A DNA stretch of 64,000 nt from Siphonodentalium dalli (GCA_032622095.1 CP136063.1:30258987-30322986), one strand, 5' to 3'; shown: positions 17,721 to 29,379, counted from the first letter of the stretch. Program-made: numbers and translations. The notes: generated by a model not told the origin, from the letters alone.

Positions 17721-18078
17721 TACTTAATATTAGAACGGTATACATGAGACCCTGCGTATCAGTAGCCCCTTTCTTACTATTAGAACGGTATACATGATAC
17801 ACTATGTATCAGTAGCTCCATTCTTACTATTATAACGGTACACATGAGACCCCATGTATCAGTAGCCCCATTCTTACTATTAGAACGGTATACATGAGAC
17901 CCAATGTATCAGTAGCCACGTTCTTACTATTATAACAGTATACATGAGACCCTATGTATCAGTAGCCCCATTCTTAATATTATAACGGTATACACGAGAC
18001 CCTATGTATCAGTAGCTGCATTCTTACTATTAGAACGGTATACATGAGACCCAATGTATCAGTATCTCCATTCCTGTA
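17721..18078. repeat. 50-bp tandem repeat, about 7 copies
   Basis: Same unit as at 7951-8250, with more divergence between copies (GTACACATGA and TACACGAGAC variants). The order of variants is the same as at 27796-28142, so those two arrays were duplicated as a block. Confidence 0.9.
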
Positions 18079-18828
18079 ACCACGCCTCGTTGATAGAGGG
18101 TAACTAACGATTCGTATCAATATGAGTTATTTCATTAGATATGTATCCGAAATGGTTAATTGGTTAATTCTGTTATTCGTGGTCGCATTTTGTTACAAAT
18201 GTATGCTTAAATGTCGTGTTAGATTTAATATAACATACACATTTCCCGTATTCTTTTCCCAAGGATGATAGTCATACAGCCATCCGCCTTAAATCAATCA
18301 TGTTTATTGTGAAATAATTTGCACGACATCCCACCGATTTCGAAGAACAAATCTTACTTGAACGCGAATAAATGTAAAATGTGTCCGACGGCGATCCTCT
18401 CACTCGTGGGTACCAATCTTGTTGTTATTTTAATAGAAATGACCAATGTTGGGTCCTAGTATTGCAAATATATACTTACTATTAGTACGGTATACATGAG
18501 ACCCAATGTACCAAATATGGTATGTTAGTTTACAACACCAAAATACAGATCTTTCCTGTCCGAGCAGATATATCAACCATACTTTGTCGGTTCGAATTTG
18601 TCATGGTGGTGGTATGCCAGCACCGCCGGTTCAATCTCTTGTTTGCAATTGATTTTGATACATCAAAGTTGTTGGCAGGATATTTTCAAACCAGTGGAAT
18701 AAGATACATACCAATGACCCATTAAAGCACCACCCTCATATGCATATTACTTGGTGTATTTAAGACTTACGAATAAATCACCGATTTGACTCGGAAAATT
18801 GTTATATGTATCATTTTACCATTATCTC
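18079..18828. other. Duplicated ZNF spacer with no supported gene
   Basis: It matches 28143-28895. A solitary 50-bp repeat unit lies near 18480-18515. The 67-codon frame at 18522-18725 recurs at 28589, but in the paralogue at 37333 a different frame is open, which argues against coding. TTTTAATAGAAATG near 18432 is an uninterrupted MITE-1 target. Confidence 0.5.
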
Positions 18829-19428
18829 TTAAAGGGGTACTGTACCCAAGATGTTGTTGTTGGTTTCTATAATCCCCGAGTCGGAGAATAAGGTAACAAC
18901 TTTTCCATTTTTTGAAAGTCTGTTGAGTACGAAGTATTGTTACGGATGGCAAATTTACCGGAATGCAAAAATACAAATTGTCGTTGTCGAGTAATTTTTG
19001 TACAGTTTTCAACCAAATGAATCAAATAAACATTATATTATATGCTTAGTAGTCCCATATACTCATTTAAGTTAGTGTATGGTCACTAGTCAATGAGTGG
19101 CTTGGGTTTTCTCCCCGTATAAGCATAATGTTTCAAACGATCGTGTGTGCAATTGTTTTATTAATCCAGTATCCCTCAATTATAATTTGATTACGTTTTG
19201 TACACGGAAATTCCAATTTTAAGAGACGCCATTTTATGGCTGGAGCCATAAAATCAATTTATATTAAATTATTAACTTTTAAATTATTAAATTTTAAGAT
19301 AGCCTATTAACCTGAGCGTTTACAGAATACATCTTCGACTCAAATTACTTATATTTCTATATAGTATCGATAATAGATCGTTGTTATCACCGGGAATTTA
19401 TTGAAAATGGCGTACAGTACCCCTTTAA
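18829..19428. mobile_element. MITE-3, TTAA-flanked, 600 bp
   Basis: The left end is TTAA then AGGGGTACTGTACCC and the right end is GTACAGTACCCCT then TTAA, giving inverted ends. The uninterrupted paralogous site reads ATCTC-TTAA-AGGTACTCAATCC at 28891-28910, so the insertion is exact with a duplicated TTAA. No transposase frame is visible. Confidence 0.85.
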
Positions 19429-19699
19429 AGGTACGCAATCCGATTAAGCACCCCTAACTTACTTTTTCTTTGGCTCTATGGGTAATAATATTTGATTCGA
19501 GAGATGTGTACTAATAATTGCCACAGAAACACTTATTCAGACGGACGAAGATGGATAACTCTGAACTCAAGTGGTAATAATAACGCAATATTTACCGAGA
19601 ACATTCTTTTGATGGCGTGTTCTGGGCCACAAACAATAGAAATAACAAAACTTCAAAAATTGATATCTGATCACTGAGCGTTGATGGGTAGGTTCCTCG
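19429..19699. other. Duplicated ZNF spacer with no supported gene
   Basis: Matches 28900-29230 and 37680-38020. It holds the conserved short frame ending ITKLQKLISDH (19492-19677), which I do not call a gene. Confidence 0.45.
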
Positions 19700-19832
19700 A
19701 ATTAATTATTCTAAATAAAATTAATATTAATCGATAGAAGCATTTCTGGACAAGAGTCCTCGATTCAGATCTAATATTTTATACCCCAGTAATTATATAA
19801 AACATGCTTACAAAGAGATAATCCTCCTTTAA
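19700..19832. mobile_element. MITE-1 terminal half
   Basis: Same half-element and junction as at 8808-8939. Confidence 0.75.
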
Positions 19833-19845
19833 CATGAACTGGTAA

Positions 19846-20339
19846 AGTACGGCAATTTTCTAACGTTGTGATTTTTTTTCGACTCCTAGCTGAGATACCT
19901 TCTGAAATGTGCCAAAATTTGGTATAAAACACAGAAATCAGTATGAAGCTCTAACATAAAATTCCATGTTGATTAATATATACTATACACGGCCCTAGAT
20001 GATACATGGGGATAACGACACCCGAAAAGACATGTGGTTACTGTCGTTCTTCATTAATATATACTATACAGGGGCCCTAGATGATACATGGGGAGAACGA
20101 CACCCTAAAAGACATGTGCTTACTGTCGTTCTTCCTTGTGTCACATGGCATGTGCTTACTGTCGTTCTTCCGTGTGTATTCCGTCGTTTAATTTATATTA
20201 TGTATATTATATATTTGGTGGATAAATAAACTATGCTTAAACCAAGGACCACAATTTGCTAACGTTGCGATCCTAGCTGAGATACCCACTGAAATGTGCC
20301 AAAATTTGGTATAAAACACAAAAATCAGTATGAAGCTCT
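19846..20339. repeat. Direct-repeat pair with 2.5-monomer 82-bp satellite
   Basis: The direct repeats are 19846-19952 and 20245-20339. Between them, from 19973 to about 20171, lie about 2.5 monomers of the 82-bp unit, including the shortened TCACATGGCATG variant. It is the short counterpart of 8952-12647. Confidence 0.85.
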
Positions 20340-20830
20340 TGGGTTGGAGAACAATAATCCACCATGACCCGGGAAGTGGGCGTGGAAAAATCTCACCTTC
20401 GTGTTCAGACTATGGACGAGCCTCGTGTTCGGCAGAAATATCTCACTTTATTTCACCAATCAACTTCAATCAATACTTTCTCATATGTTCTGTCCATATA
20501 TTTGTTTACTTATTGTTTGTCTGTTTTATCTAAATTACTCTACCTGTGAAGGTGACTTGATTGTCAATAAACTTGTCTTATCTTATCTGAAGTAACGTGC
20601 ATTAGCTGAATTTAGAACTGACAACGCATGTAGAATTGGTCGATTAAAATACAAATTGGCGCGAATTGAATGCGCCAATAATAGTTTTCTTGACCTTCCA
20701 TAATACCTTTTATTGGACGATCCACCCGGTAATTCCGAGTGTTTGTCTATAAACCAAATGGTTTTGTAAAGTTAGTATACGCCCGTTTGAGAAGAACGGT
20801 TGTATTGTGTAAATGGGTTGTCCGGCCGTC
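20340..20830. other. Spacer with possible retroposon 3' tail
   Basis: The sequence matches 38266-38750. At 20545-20592 it has GTCAATAAACTTGTCTTATC, with TCTTATCT repeats, like the 3' tail of some LINEs or SINEs. At about 20655, TTGGCGC and GCGCCAA form a 7-bp hairpin that is broken in the paralogue at 38577. No gene is supported. Confidence 0.4.
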
Positions 20831-21560
20831 TGTCGCCGGTCCGTCCGATTTTGTTTTCCGTATGGTAACTTTAGATTAAATCGATTGAACAGAACCTAAT
20901 TTGGTATGTAGTGTTTACCACATCAAAATACAGATCGAGTTCGAATATATAGGTTTCGTCCGCATGATTGTTACTGAGTTATACCCCTTTTGCGACTTAG
21001 ATTTTACCTGATTTGCGGTTGCCGGATGATAACATTAGATTGAATCGAGAGAACAGAACAAAATTTGGTATGTTAGTTTACCACATCAAAATATAGATCA
21101 GGTTCGAAAATGGGTTACGTCCGCGTGATTGTTAATCAGTTATGTCCCATTTTCGACTTACATTTTACCTGATTTGCCGTTTCCGGGTGATAACTTTTTT
21201 AGACTGAATAAAGTGAACTGAACCACATTTGGTATATTAGTTTTTACCACCCCAAAATACATATCAAGTCCGAATATGGGTTTCGTCCGCATGATTTTGA
21301 CTGAGTTATATCCCTTTTTCGACTTAGATTTTACCTGATGTGTGGTTTCCGGATAATAACTTTAGATTGAATCGAGTGAACAGAACCAAATTTGCATGGT
21401 ATGTTAGTTTATCATACCAAAATACAGATCAAGTTCGAATATGGGTTTCGTCCGCATGATTTTACTGAGTTATGCCCCTTTTCGACTTAGATTTTACCCG
21501 ATATCCGGTTTCCAGATGATAACTTTAGATTGAGTCGAGATAATTTTTCAGTCTAAAATA
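20831..21560. repeat. ~165-bp tandem repeat, about 4.5 copies
   Basis: Each unit contains a GATAACTTTAGATTGAATCG-like segment, then TTTGGTATGTTAGTTTACCA, then TTTCGTCCGCATGATT and GACTTAGATTTTACC. Matches recur at spacings of 160-166 bp. The paralogous array lies at 38780-39480. It is non-coding and diverged, and resembles dispersed GTCCGTCC repeats of marine invertebrates. Confidence 0.8.
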
Positions 21561-21659
21561 CCACACTTGAAATTATTGTGTTTTATTTTTGTTATTATTT
21601 CGTCTTAAGTCAAAGGTTTCAAACAAATTAAACTAAACCTTGCCTCACTCTACTCCAGA

Positions 21660-21885
21660 AACGGCGTAGTATGCCCCGCCCGATGGTGTGCTAATGTGGA
21701 TGTTTATATACATGGAAAAGGGCACTAACGTGACAATAACATGCAATCTACGCAATATTTATGATTTGTATAAGAACATATATCTGTTATATACTATTCT
21801 TTCGTTTATGGCGGTTTTAGCGGATGTGACTATTTTACCAGCTATTCCCACGACAAAGGTCGCCCGTATCTTTAACGTTTATTTG
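21660..21885. mobile_element. Old MITE-2-related remnant
   Basis: The segment GTGACAATAACATGCAATC through GGCGGTTTTAGCGGATGTGA to CCCGTATCTTTAA aligns loosely with the right half of MITE-2 (7490-7647). The same remnant lies at 39600-39812. Divergence is high, so the assignment is tentative. Confidence 0.4.
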
Positions 21886-22090
21886 CGACAAAAATACACA
21901 ATAAAAGTTTTGGTCTATGCAGGGCGATAAACGAAATTTAGTTTTCGACGCCACCGATGAAGAGTTAACGTGTATATAGAATGATAGATTAATACATGCA
22001 CAATATAATAAAGTTGATACTCACCAAATATACATGTATATGTAGGAAATGTGATGATTGTATCAAATATTAATGAAAATAACAATAGCA
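21886..22090. other. Orphan distal ZNF leader fragment
   Basis: Matches the distal leader of B, D, E and F (GACGCCACCGATGAAGAGTT, then GTGATGATTGTATCAAATAT). Here it lies 4 kb upstream of ZNF-C, separated by about 3.2 kb not found upstream of B or D. Confidence 0.55.
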
Positions 22091-22439
22091 ATAGTTTATT
22101 TACATCGCATGCCATTCGAGTCACGTTAAAATTAAACTATTTTTATTTTAAATAATGCGGTGTGAATTTGTGTCATGTCACACGTAAACCGAAACTCATC
22201 AGTCATATTAAATCGTGTCTTGATAAATACTAAAATAGCAGATGATTGAGTATCAAAGCTGCTGACCATAAACATCATTGATGATATCTATGGGAAGCCA
22301 AATTCAAATTGACATTTAATAAATAATTGCGGTTAAACGCACTAATGAATCTCTAATATCCACATGTATCCTATATTTGTTCCACCCATTGTACCATGGA
22401 CTACATCATTTGAATTATAGGGAGTTTATGTAATGTGGC

Positions 22440-22640
22440 TAATTGAGCTTAAGCACAATACGGTATATTCCCTATTGCGCTTAAGTGCAATAAGAATATT
22501 GCAATAAGAATATTCTTTATTGTGCTTAAGCGCAATAAGAATACTTATTTTATGTGCTTAAAAGCGCAATATTTAAGAGATTCCTGAATTCCTTAAGCGC
22601 AATTAAATATTTCAAAAGCTCAATTATTTATTAAATGTCA
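22440..22640. repeat. Cluster of GCGCTTAAG palindromic motifs
   Basis: Repeated TTGCGCTTAAGTGCAATAAG and TGTGCTTAAGCGCAATAAGA segments on both strands, with internal CTTAAG palindromes and TATTCTTATTGC mirror motifs. A longer version lies at 43556-43800. Confidence 0.6.
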
Positions 22641-22834
22641 ATTTGGCTTCCCATAGATCTCACGCAGTCAATCATTCAATGTTATTTTTTTAACATTTTG
22701 AATTACATGTACAATTTAAAAAATTTGTTATACTAAATTGTATTGTAACTATTGTTATTGTCCTTATTCCCCATACAGCATGTGCAGTTGTGCACATATA
22801 TTATGATAGACTAGTAAGTACTATTAGTACTGAC

Positions 22835-23135
22835 GAAGGGGTCACTCTCACCAAAAAAGTGAAGGGTACACAGGGTTTGAAAATGTGCTGAAGGGAACAC
22901 AGGGTTTGTGATCGACACAAACATCATTACTTAAATTGTGTTTATGGAAGTCTGGATCCCATTAGCAGTTTGTTTTCAGTACATTTTAATATTCATTGGA
23001 ATGTAAACAATTATTCTCTAACAGAAATCATGGTGGATACGAAAACTGAATGTGCAACCTTTATAACGTCATAATAACGACATTTCAAATCCTGTGTACC
23101 CTTCAGCACTTTTTTTGGTGAGAGTGACACCTTCA
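22835..23135. mobile_element. Inverted-repeat element (MITE-5), about 300 bp
   Basis: The left end GTCACTCTCACCAAAAAAGT (from 22841), with GAAGGGTACACAGGGTTT, is the reverse complement, with few mismatches, of AAATCCTGTGTACCCTTCAG and GGTGAGAGTGAC (to 23128). GTCACTCTCACC is shared with MITE-4 at 36340. A left-end fragment occurs at 44013-44050. I could not define a target duplication. Confidence 0.6.
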
Positions 23136-25285
23136 GCATTATTACTCGTACTAGTAGTAGTTAATACTGCACTACTGTCAATATTCTAACAACACTTTAC
23201 ATCAATCATCAATTCAAAAACTGATCGTTTTATGTGTTGAATTTAGTTTAAACTTAAAAAAAAAGCCTGGTTGAATATCTACCATATGGTGCGTCGTTCC
23301 TACCCTCAAGCTGCTGTCATTGAGACGTTCAACGTTATTTTTGCTATTTTGCATGCGAAGATGTAGACTGCTTGAGACCTCGTGGTAGATACATTCACTC
23401 CAGGCATTCAACTTTTTGAATCTAAACTTTGACAATTTAGCCAAACACACTATTTTCATATCAGTGATGATTGATGACACACAATGACATTTCTTACTGT
23501 AGTGTATGATGACCGGATACAGGTAGCTTAAATTAAAGACTTTAAAAAGCCTGACGAAGATCGTTTGTGATGATATAAATATAAATTTATTTAACTTTCA
23601 GGGAAATATGTTAGCTACTCGGAGAAATAATGTGGCGGTGGTAAAATATGTAATATTATCAATATTTTATTAGATCAGAATTATTAGGAATATTTATTAT
23701 TAACAATCTTTTTAACAATAATTACTAAACCATCATTTGTTAATCTACACTGCACGCAAATCTTTGCGTCCCTCTTCCACTTAATTTCTATCTGTTGCCT
23801 TACCTCTTTTAACTTTAGCCCAATCACACCGTGAGTATTTCTCACTCACGTTTGCCGCCATTGATATAGTTAGTTTTCTCATATAAACACAATAGAGCGA
23901 TTTTTTGTTATCGCGGTGCTGTAAATAGTTATAATAGTTGGAAGTCTCCATGTTGGAGCGTTAATGGTATTTCTACTCTTTTATATATTCATACCCTAGT
24001 TCTATATTATATAGTATGTACACATTCTAGATTAGGTATCATCTATCTTTCTAGGGTCTAGTTTCCAGACTTCACATGTAGGTTATTCAACATGATATTC
24101 TTCGGATCCATAGACGTTATCCAATATTACATGTCGCAATGTGATTCATCATCATCGATGTATTGTATCGTGCTGTATGTTATTTTGAGAGAGAAGATAA
24201 CATTGTAATGTATACAACTTTTCTTATTCTGCACCCCAACCAGCCCACCTGCAACTTTCAAGAGTAAAGTGAAATATACGGCCTTAAGTCTTATAGTCTA
24301 TGTGTAGACTGCTAGCTGGAAATATAATAGACATAGAGCTATAATAAGTTAAAGGGCATGTCGACATTACCGACATTCATATGGCATTAGCAGATTGCTG
24401 CATCCAGTAGAATGGTACTATTATAGTATCACACTGTGTTCATGAGTGAGCCACTTAACGGTGCAGCACCTACTGCATGCTAAAACTATAGTTTAAACAG
24501 TTTATATCTTGGCATATATCTACACGTACATGTACATCCAAGTTATAAATTTATCTATCCCTATTTAAAAAAAATGAATAAGCGAAATGTATAACACCAG
24601 CTACATGTACCTATCGCATTAATGTTCAGTTGTCTGTGTCATGTAACAAATAAGCATATTTTAAACAGGTAGGGCCTACATGGATATATCATTTCATCAT
24701 TCATTTGTAAGACAGTTTCTCTAACTGGGACCCACTTATAATTCCATGCAAGACTATAAATATTTTAGCAAATAATTTAACATTAAGAAGTCCATATCCA
24801 TGGTACCACATTCTGACATTAATTATACAGTACTATAGTAAGTGTTGGCAGTGGGTTAAGAAGGGGCAACTTGATGCACTGGAGAATATTTTTATATTCC
24901 ATATACTCTTGACAAATATTTCAAGAAACTGGATTTGAATTCATAATTTGATGACACTCTGTCGAGACACTTCTGACAGATGGAAGCAGGCGCCGGTAAT
25001 TTCTCAACAGATGCCCCGAACAAAGAGTTAATTTCCGTCGCACGTCTTCTTTCATACATTTAGTTTTGTTCAACTTAAACATCGTGATTTGTCTGTCAAG
25101 CAGGAAAAACACACGGCCTTTGATTTATTTCGAGGAGTTGAAAAGCCCGGGGGGGGGGGGGGGGGCATTTTGAATGGGATTCCCCAGTCTAAAATTAGAT
25201 GTATCCGTCCGCACAGTTAAAAAAGTTACCATCCTTATGGCAGTGGTATCTCATCGTAGCTATGAGAGATAACTCTGCCTGGAGT
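23136..25285. other. AT-rich stretch without recognised genes
   Basis: Only frames under 90 codons, with no recognisable domains. A G run of about 19 bases at 25149-25167 is a likely sequencing or assembly weak point. This segment is absent upstream of ZNF-B and D. Confidence 0.5.
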
Positions 25286-25971
25286 TTGCGTCTGTTGGTC
25301 TCAAGACGCGAGATCCGGTTCATTTTCGGGCACGAAATTATCACGTTTCTGATTCCGGTTACTTAGATTGAATTGATCAGAAACCTAATTTCACTAACAT
25401 CAGTTGAACGACATATATTCTTGCCTCTTTTTGGGGAGAGAATGTTGTGACTTTAAACCGCCCGGTAACACACTTACTCTCATCTAGACTGTGTATTCAT
25501 CTATCGTTTCGTGGATGGTGCTTCTGATCACAACCACATATTTAGACGCACGTTTATTGCGCACAAGACGATATTTCCTTTGTTCGATTGATACGAGATA
25601 ATTCCTTGTCTTCTTCTTCTTTTTAACTATCCACCCATTTAGGGCGAAGCATTCTGGTATGTACATATGTACAGTATCTATATTGATAAACAACAATTGG
25701 ATACAGGTCTGACTATCAGTCTGTGAAAAAATTCAGGTGTGAACAGGTGAATATCTTTAGTCAAGAGACGGAGATCGGTATCTTGAACGGTTTCGCTGCC
25801 ACGGACGAGAAGAAATCGTTGAACATCCATGGACCAAGAATGAACTGCAGCTTATCTATAAATATAGCCACTACATGTACACGAGATAAACAGCGGATAT
25901 ATATGACTACGCGGTATCTGACGTCACGAGATAAACAGCGGATATATAGGACTATCTGACTATTCTACACA
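25286..25971 (+). promoter_or_regulatory. ZNF-C leader and promoter block
   Basis: The proximal part (25501-25971) matches the other ZNF leaders. TATAAATA lies at 25857-25864, 108 bp before the ATG. Two GATAAACAGCGGATATAT units follow, and the start sits in TATTCTACACAATGGGAG, with A at -3 and G at +4. A leader frame at 25723-25959 differs from the other copies mainly by in-frame indels, so an upstream ORF is possible. Confidence 0.7.
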
Positions 25972-27474
25972 ATGGGAGATGCTAACCTGAATAACAATGA
26001 GACCACCAACACAGAGAATAAACGACATCATTGTGATGTATGTGGGAAACTGTTCGCCACTCCAGGCAGCTTGGTGAGACATAAGATAATCCACACCGGC
26101 GATAAGACTCACCATTGTGAAATATGCGGAAAATCATTTAATCAATCGGGCAGCTTGGTGAAACACAAGAAAATCCACACCGGAGATAAATCTTACCGCT
26201 GTGATATATGCGGGAAATCATCTAATACATCAATCGACTTGGTGACACATAAGAGAATCCACACCGGATATAAACCTTATCGTTGTGATATATGCGGGAA
26301 ATCGTTTAATACATCGAGCTACTTGGTGACACATAAGAGAATCCACACCGGAGATAAACCTTATCGTTGTGATATATGCGGGAAATCGTTTAATACATCA
26401 AGCGACTTGGTTACACATAATAGAATCCACACCGGAGATAAACCTTATCGTTGTGATATATGTGGGAAATCGTTTAATACATCAAGCTACTTGGTGAAAC
26501 ATAAGAGAATCCACACCGGTGATAAACCTTACCGCTGTGATATATGCGGGAAATCATTTAATCAATCGAGCTACTTGGTGACACATAAGAGAATCCACAC
26601 CGGGGATAAACCTTACCATTGTGAAATATGCGGAAAATCATTTAATCAATCGGGCAGCTTGGTGAAACATAAGACAATCCACACCGGAGATAAACCTTAC
26701 CGCTGTGATATATGCGGGAAATCATTTAATCAATCGAGCGACTTGGTGACACATAATAGAATCCACACCGGAGATGAGCCTTATCGTTGTGAAATATGCG
26801 GGAAATCGTTTAATACATCAAGCTACTTGGTGAAACATAAGAGAATCCACACTGGAGATAAGCATTACCATTGTGATATATGTGGGAAATCATTTAATGA
26901 ATCTGGCAGCTTGGTGAAACATAAGAGAATCCACACTGGAGATAAGCCTTACCATTGTGATATATGCGGGAAATCGTTTAATACATCGAGCGACATGGTG
27001 ACACATAAGAGAATCCACACCGGAGATAAACCTTACCATTGTGATATATGCGGGAAATCGTTTAATACATCAAGCTACTTGGTGACACATAAGAGAATCC
27101 ACACCGGAGATAAACCTTACCATTGTGATATATGCGGGAAATCGTTTAATACATCGAGCGACTTGGTGAAACATAAGAGAATCCACACCGGAGATAAACC
27201 TTACCAATGTGATATATGCGGGAAATCATCTAATACATCGAGCGACTTGGTGACACATAAGAGAATCCACACCGGAGATAAACCTTACCAATGTGATATA
27301 TGCGGGAAATCATCTAATACATCGAGCGACTTGGTGACAGATAAGAGAATCCACACCGGAGATGAACCTTACCGTTGTGATATATGCGGGAAATCATTTG
27401 ATCAATCGAGCATTTTGACGACACATAAAAGAGTCCACACCGGAGATAGCTCCACATACATCTCTCCAAATTGA
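25972..27474 (+). CDS. ZNF-C: intact 17-finger C2H2 zinc-finger protein
   Basis: This is the only full-length open copy, 500 aa. The N-terminus MGDANLNNNETTNTENK is followed by 17 fingers of 28 residues from about residue 20, joined by HTGDKPY linkers, and a tail SSTYISPN. Poly-C2H2 proteins of this kind are usually nuclear DNA-binding regulators; no KRAB, SET, BTB or other effector domain is seen. Fingers use few helix types (TSSY, TSSD, QSGS, QSSD, ESGS). Three fingers (3, 15, 16) have Ser in place of the core Phe (CGKSSNTS), and finger 16 also has Asp in place of the first zinc-binding His (LVTD), so these may fold poorly. The ATG is chosen for its Kozak context and N-terminal conservation in A to F. 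It appears to be one exon, with a TATA box 108 bp upstream and the 50-bp array downstream. The gene is nearly identical to the start of ZNF-A. Confidence 0.9.
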   Translation: MGDANLNNNETTNTENKRHHCDVCGKLFATPGSLVRHKIIHTGDKTHHCEICGKSFNQSGSLVKHKKIHTGDKSYRCDICGKSSNTSIDLVTHKRIHTGYKPYRCDICGKSFNTSSYLVTHKRIHTGDKPYRCDICGKSFNTSSDLVTHNRIHTGDKPYRCDICGKSFNTSSYLVKHKRIHTGDKPYRCDICGKSFNQSSYLVTHKRIHTGDKPYHCEICGKSFNQSGSLVKHKTIHTGDKPYRCDICGKSFNQSSDLVTHNRIHTGDEPYRCEICGKSFNTSSYLVKHKRIHTGDKHYHCDICGKSFNESGSLVKHKRIHTGDKPYHCDICGKSFNTSSDMVTHKRIHTGDKPYHCDICGKSFNTSSYLVTHKRIHTGDKPYHCDICGKSFNTSSDLVKHKRIHTGDKPYQCDICGKSSNTSSDLVTHKRIHTGDKPYQCDICGKSSNTSSDLVTDKRIHTGDEPYRCDICGKSFDQSSILTTHKRVHTGDSSTYISPN

Positions 27475-27795
27475 ATTCGTGACGTTAAATATGTTCGTCG
27501 AAGGAGGATTGGAAACAATCTTAGATTCCAATGAGAGTGGAAAAGGAGGGCAGAATGAATCTTATCCCTAAATTACTATTTCTGTGGCTTCAAGGGTAAA
27601 AGTTATTTGATTCGAGTCGAGGAACCTATCCATCAGAATGTATCTTCTTCGTAAATTAGCTTTGCACTATGAACTTTATGATTGGGAGGCCTTGCTCAAA
27701 TTATATGCAGTACTAGTATGCAGTGGATTCCGCACATAGAGTTTGGTGAAAGCTCATGGGAAAATAACCCCAGTGAAGATCCATTTATACTTACT
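27475..27795 (+). other. Shared 3' flank of ZNF-C
   Basis: Carries GTGACGTTAAATATGTTCG, the uninterrupted MITE-2 target used as reference for the insertion after ZNF-A. The 60-codon frame at 27682-27864 is not supported as a gene. Confidence 0.55.
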
Positions 27796-28142
27796 ATTAG
27801 AACGGTATACATGAGACCCTGCGTATCAGTAGCCCCTTTCTTACCATTAGAACGGTATACATGATACACTATGTATCAGTAGCTCCATTCTTACTATTAT
27901 AACGGTACACATGAGACCCCATGTATCAGTAGCCCCATTCTTACTATTAGAACGGTATACATGAGACCCAATGTATCAGTAGCCACGTTCTTACTATTAT
28001 AACAGTATACATGAGACCCTATGTATCAGTAGCCCCATTCTTAATATTATAACGGTATACACGAGACCCTATGTATCAGTAGCTGCATTCTTACTATTAG
28101 AACGGTATACATGAGACCCAATGTATCAGTATCTCCATTCCT
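27796..28142. repeat. 50-bp tandem repeat, about 7 copies
   Basis: Nearly base-for-base the same variant order as 17721-18078. Confidence 0.9.
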
Positions 28143-29231
28143 GTAACCACGCCTCGTTGATAGAGGGTAACTAACGATTCGTATCAATATGAGTTATTTC
28201 ATTAGATATGTATCCGAAATGGTTAATTGGTTAATTCTGTTATTCGTGGTCGCATTTTGTTACAAATGTATGCTTAAATGTCATGTTAGATTTAATATAA
28301 CATACACATTTCCCGTATTCTTTTCCCAAGGATGATAGTCATACAGCCATCCGCCTTAAATCAATCATGTTTATTGTGAAATAATTTGCACGACATCCCA
28401 CCGATTTCGAAGAACAAATCTTACTTGAACGCGAATAAATGTAAAATGTGTCCGACGGCGATCCTCTCACTCGTGGGTACCAATCTTGTTGTCATTTTAA
28501 TAGAAATGACCAATGTTGGGTCCTAGTATTGCAAATATATACTTACTGATAGAACGGTATACATGAGACCCAATGTACCAAATATGGTATGTTAGTTTAC
28601 AACACCAAAATACAGATCTTTCCTGTCCGAGCAGATATATCAACCATACTTTGTCGGTTCGAATTTGTCATGGTGGTGGTATGCCAGCACCGCCGGTTCA
28701 ATCTCTTGTTTGCAATTGATTTTGATACATCAAAGTTGTTGGCAGGATATTTTCAAACCAGTGGAATAAGATACATATCAATGACCCATTAAAGCACCAC
28801 CCTCATATGCATATTACTTGGTGTATTTAAGACTTACGAATAAATCACCGATTTGACTCGGAAAATTGTTATATGTATCATTTTACCATCATCTCTTAAA
28901 GGTACTCAATCCGATTAAGCACCCCTAACTTACTTTTTCTTTGGCTCTATGGGTAATAATATTTGATTCGAGTCGATGAACCTATACATCAAAGCTCAGA
29001 GTGGTCAGATATTTATTTTTTACGTTTGTAATTTTCTCGAGATAATTGCCACAGAAACACTTATTCAGACGGACGAAGATGGATAACTCTGAACTCAAGT
29101 GGTAATAATAATGCAATTTTTACCGAGAACATTCTTTTGATGGCGTGTTCTGGGCCACAAACAATAGAAATAACAAAACTTCAAAAATTGATATCTGATC
29201 ACTGAGCGTTGATGGGTAGGTTCCTCGACTC
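28143..29231. other. Duplicated ZNF spacer with no supported gene
   Basis: Paralogue of 18079-19699 but without MITE-3. It has a solitary 50-bp repeat unit near 28547. TTTTAATAGAAATG near 28497 is an empty MITE-1 site, and TCTCTTAAAGGTACTC near 28893 is the empty MITE-3 site. Confidence 0.55.
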
Positions 29232-29366
29232 GAATTAATTATTCGAAATAAAATTAATATTAAATCGATAGAAGCATTTCTGGACAAGAGTCTTCGATTC
29301 AGATCTAATATTTTATACCCCAGTAATTATATAAAACATGCTTAGAAAGAGATAATCCTCCTTTAA
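29232..29366. mobile_element. MITE-1 terminal half
   Basis: Same half-element as at 8808-8939, ending in TTAA at 29363-29366. Confidence 0.75.
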
Positions 29367-29379
29367 CATGAACTGGTAA

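Noticed and set aside
18522..18725. 67-codon frame repeated in three spacers
   Set aside because: At 37333-37548 the homologous DNA is open in a different frame, so the reading frame is not under selection.
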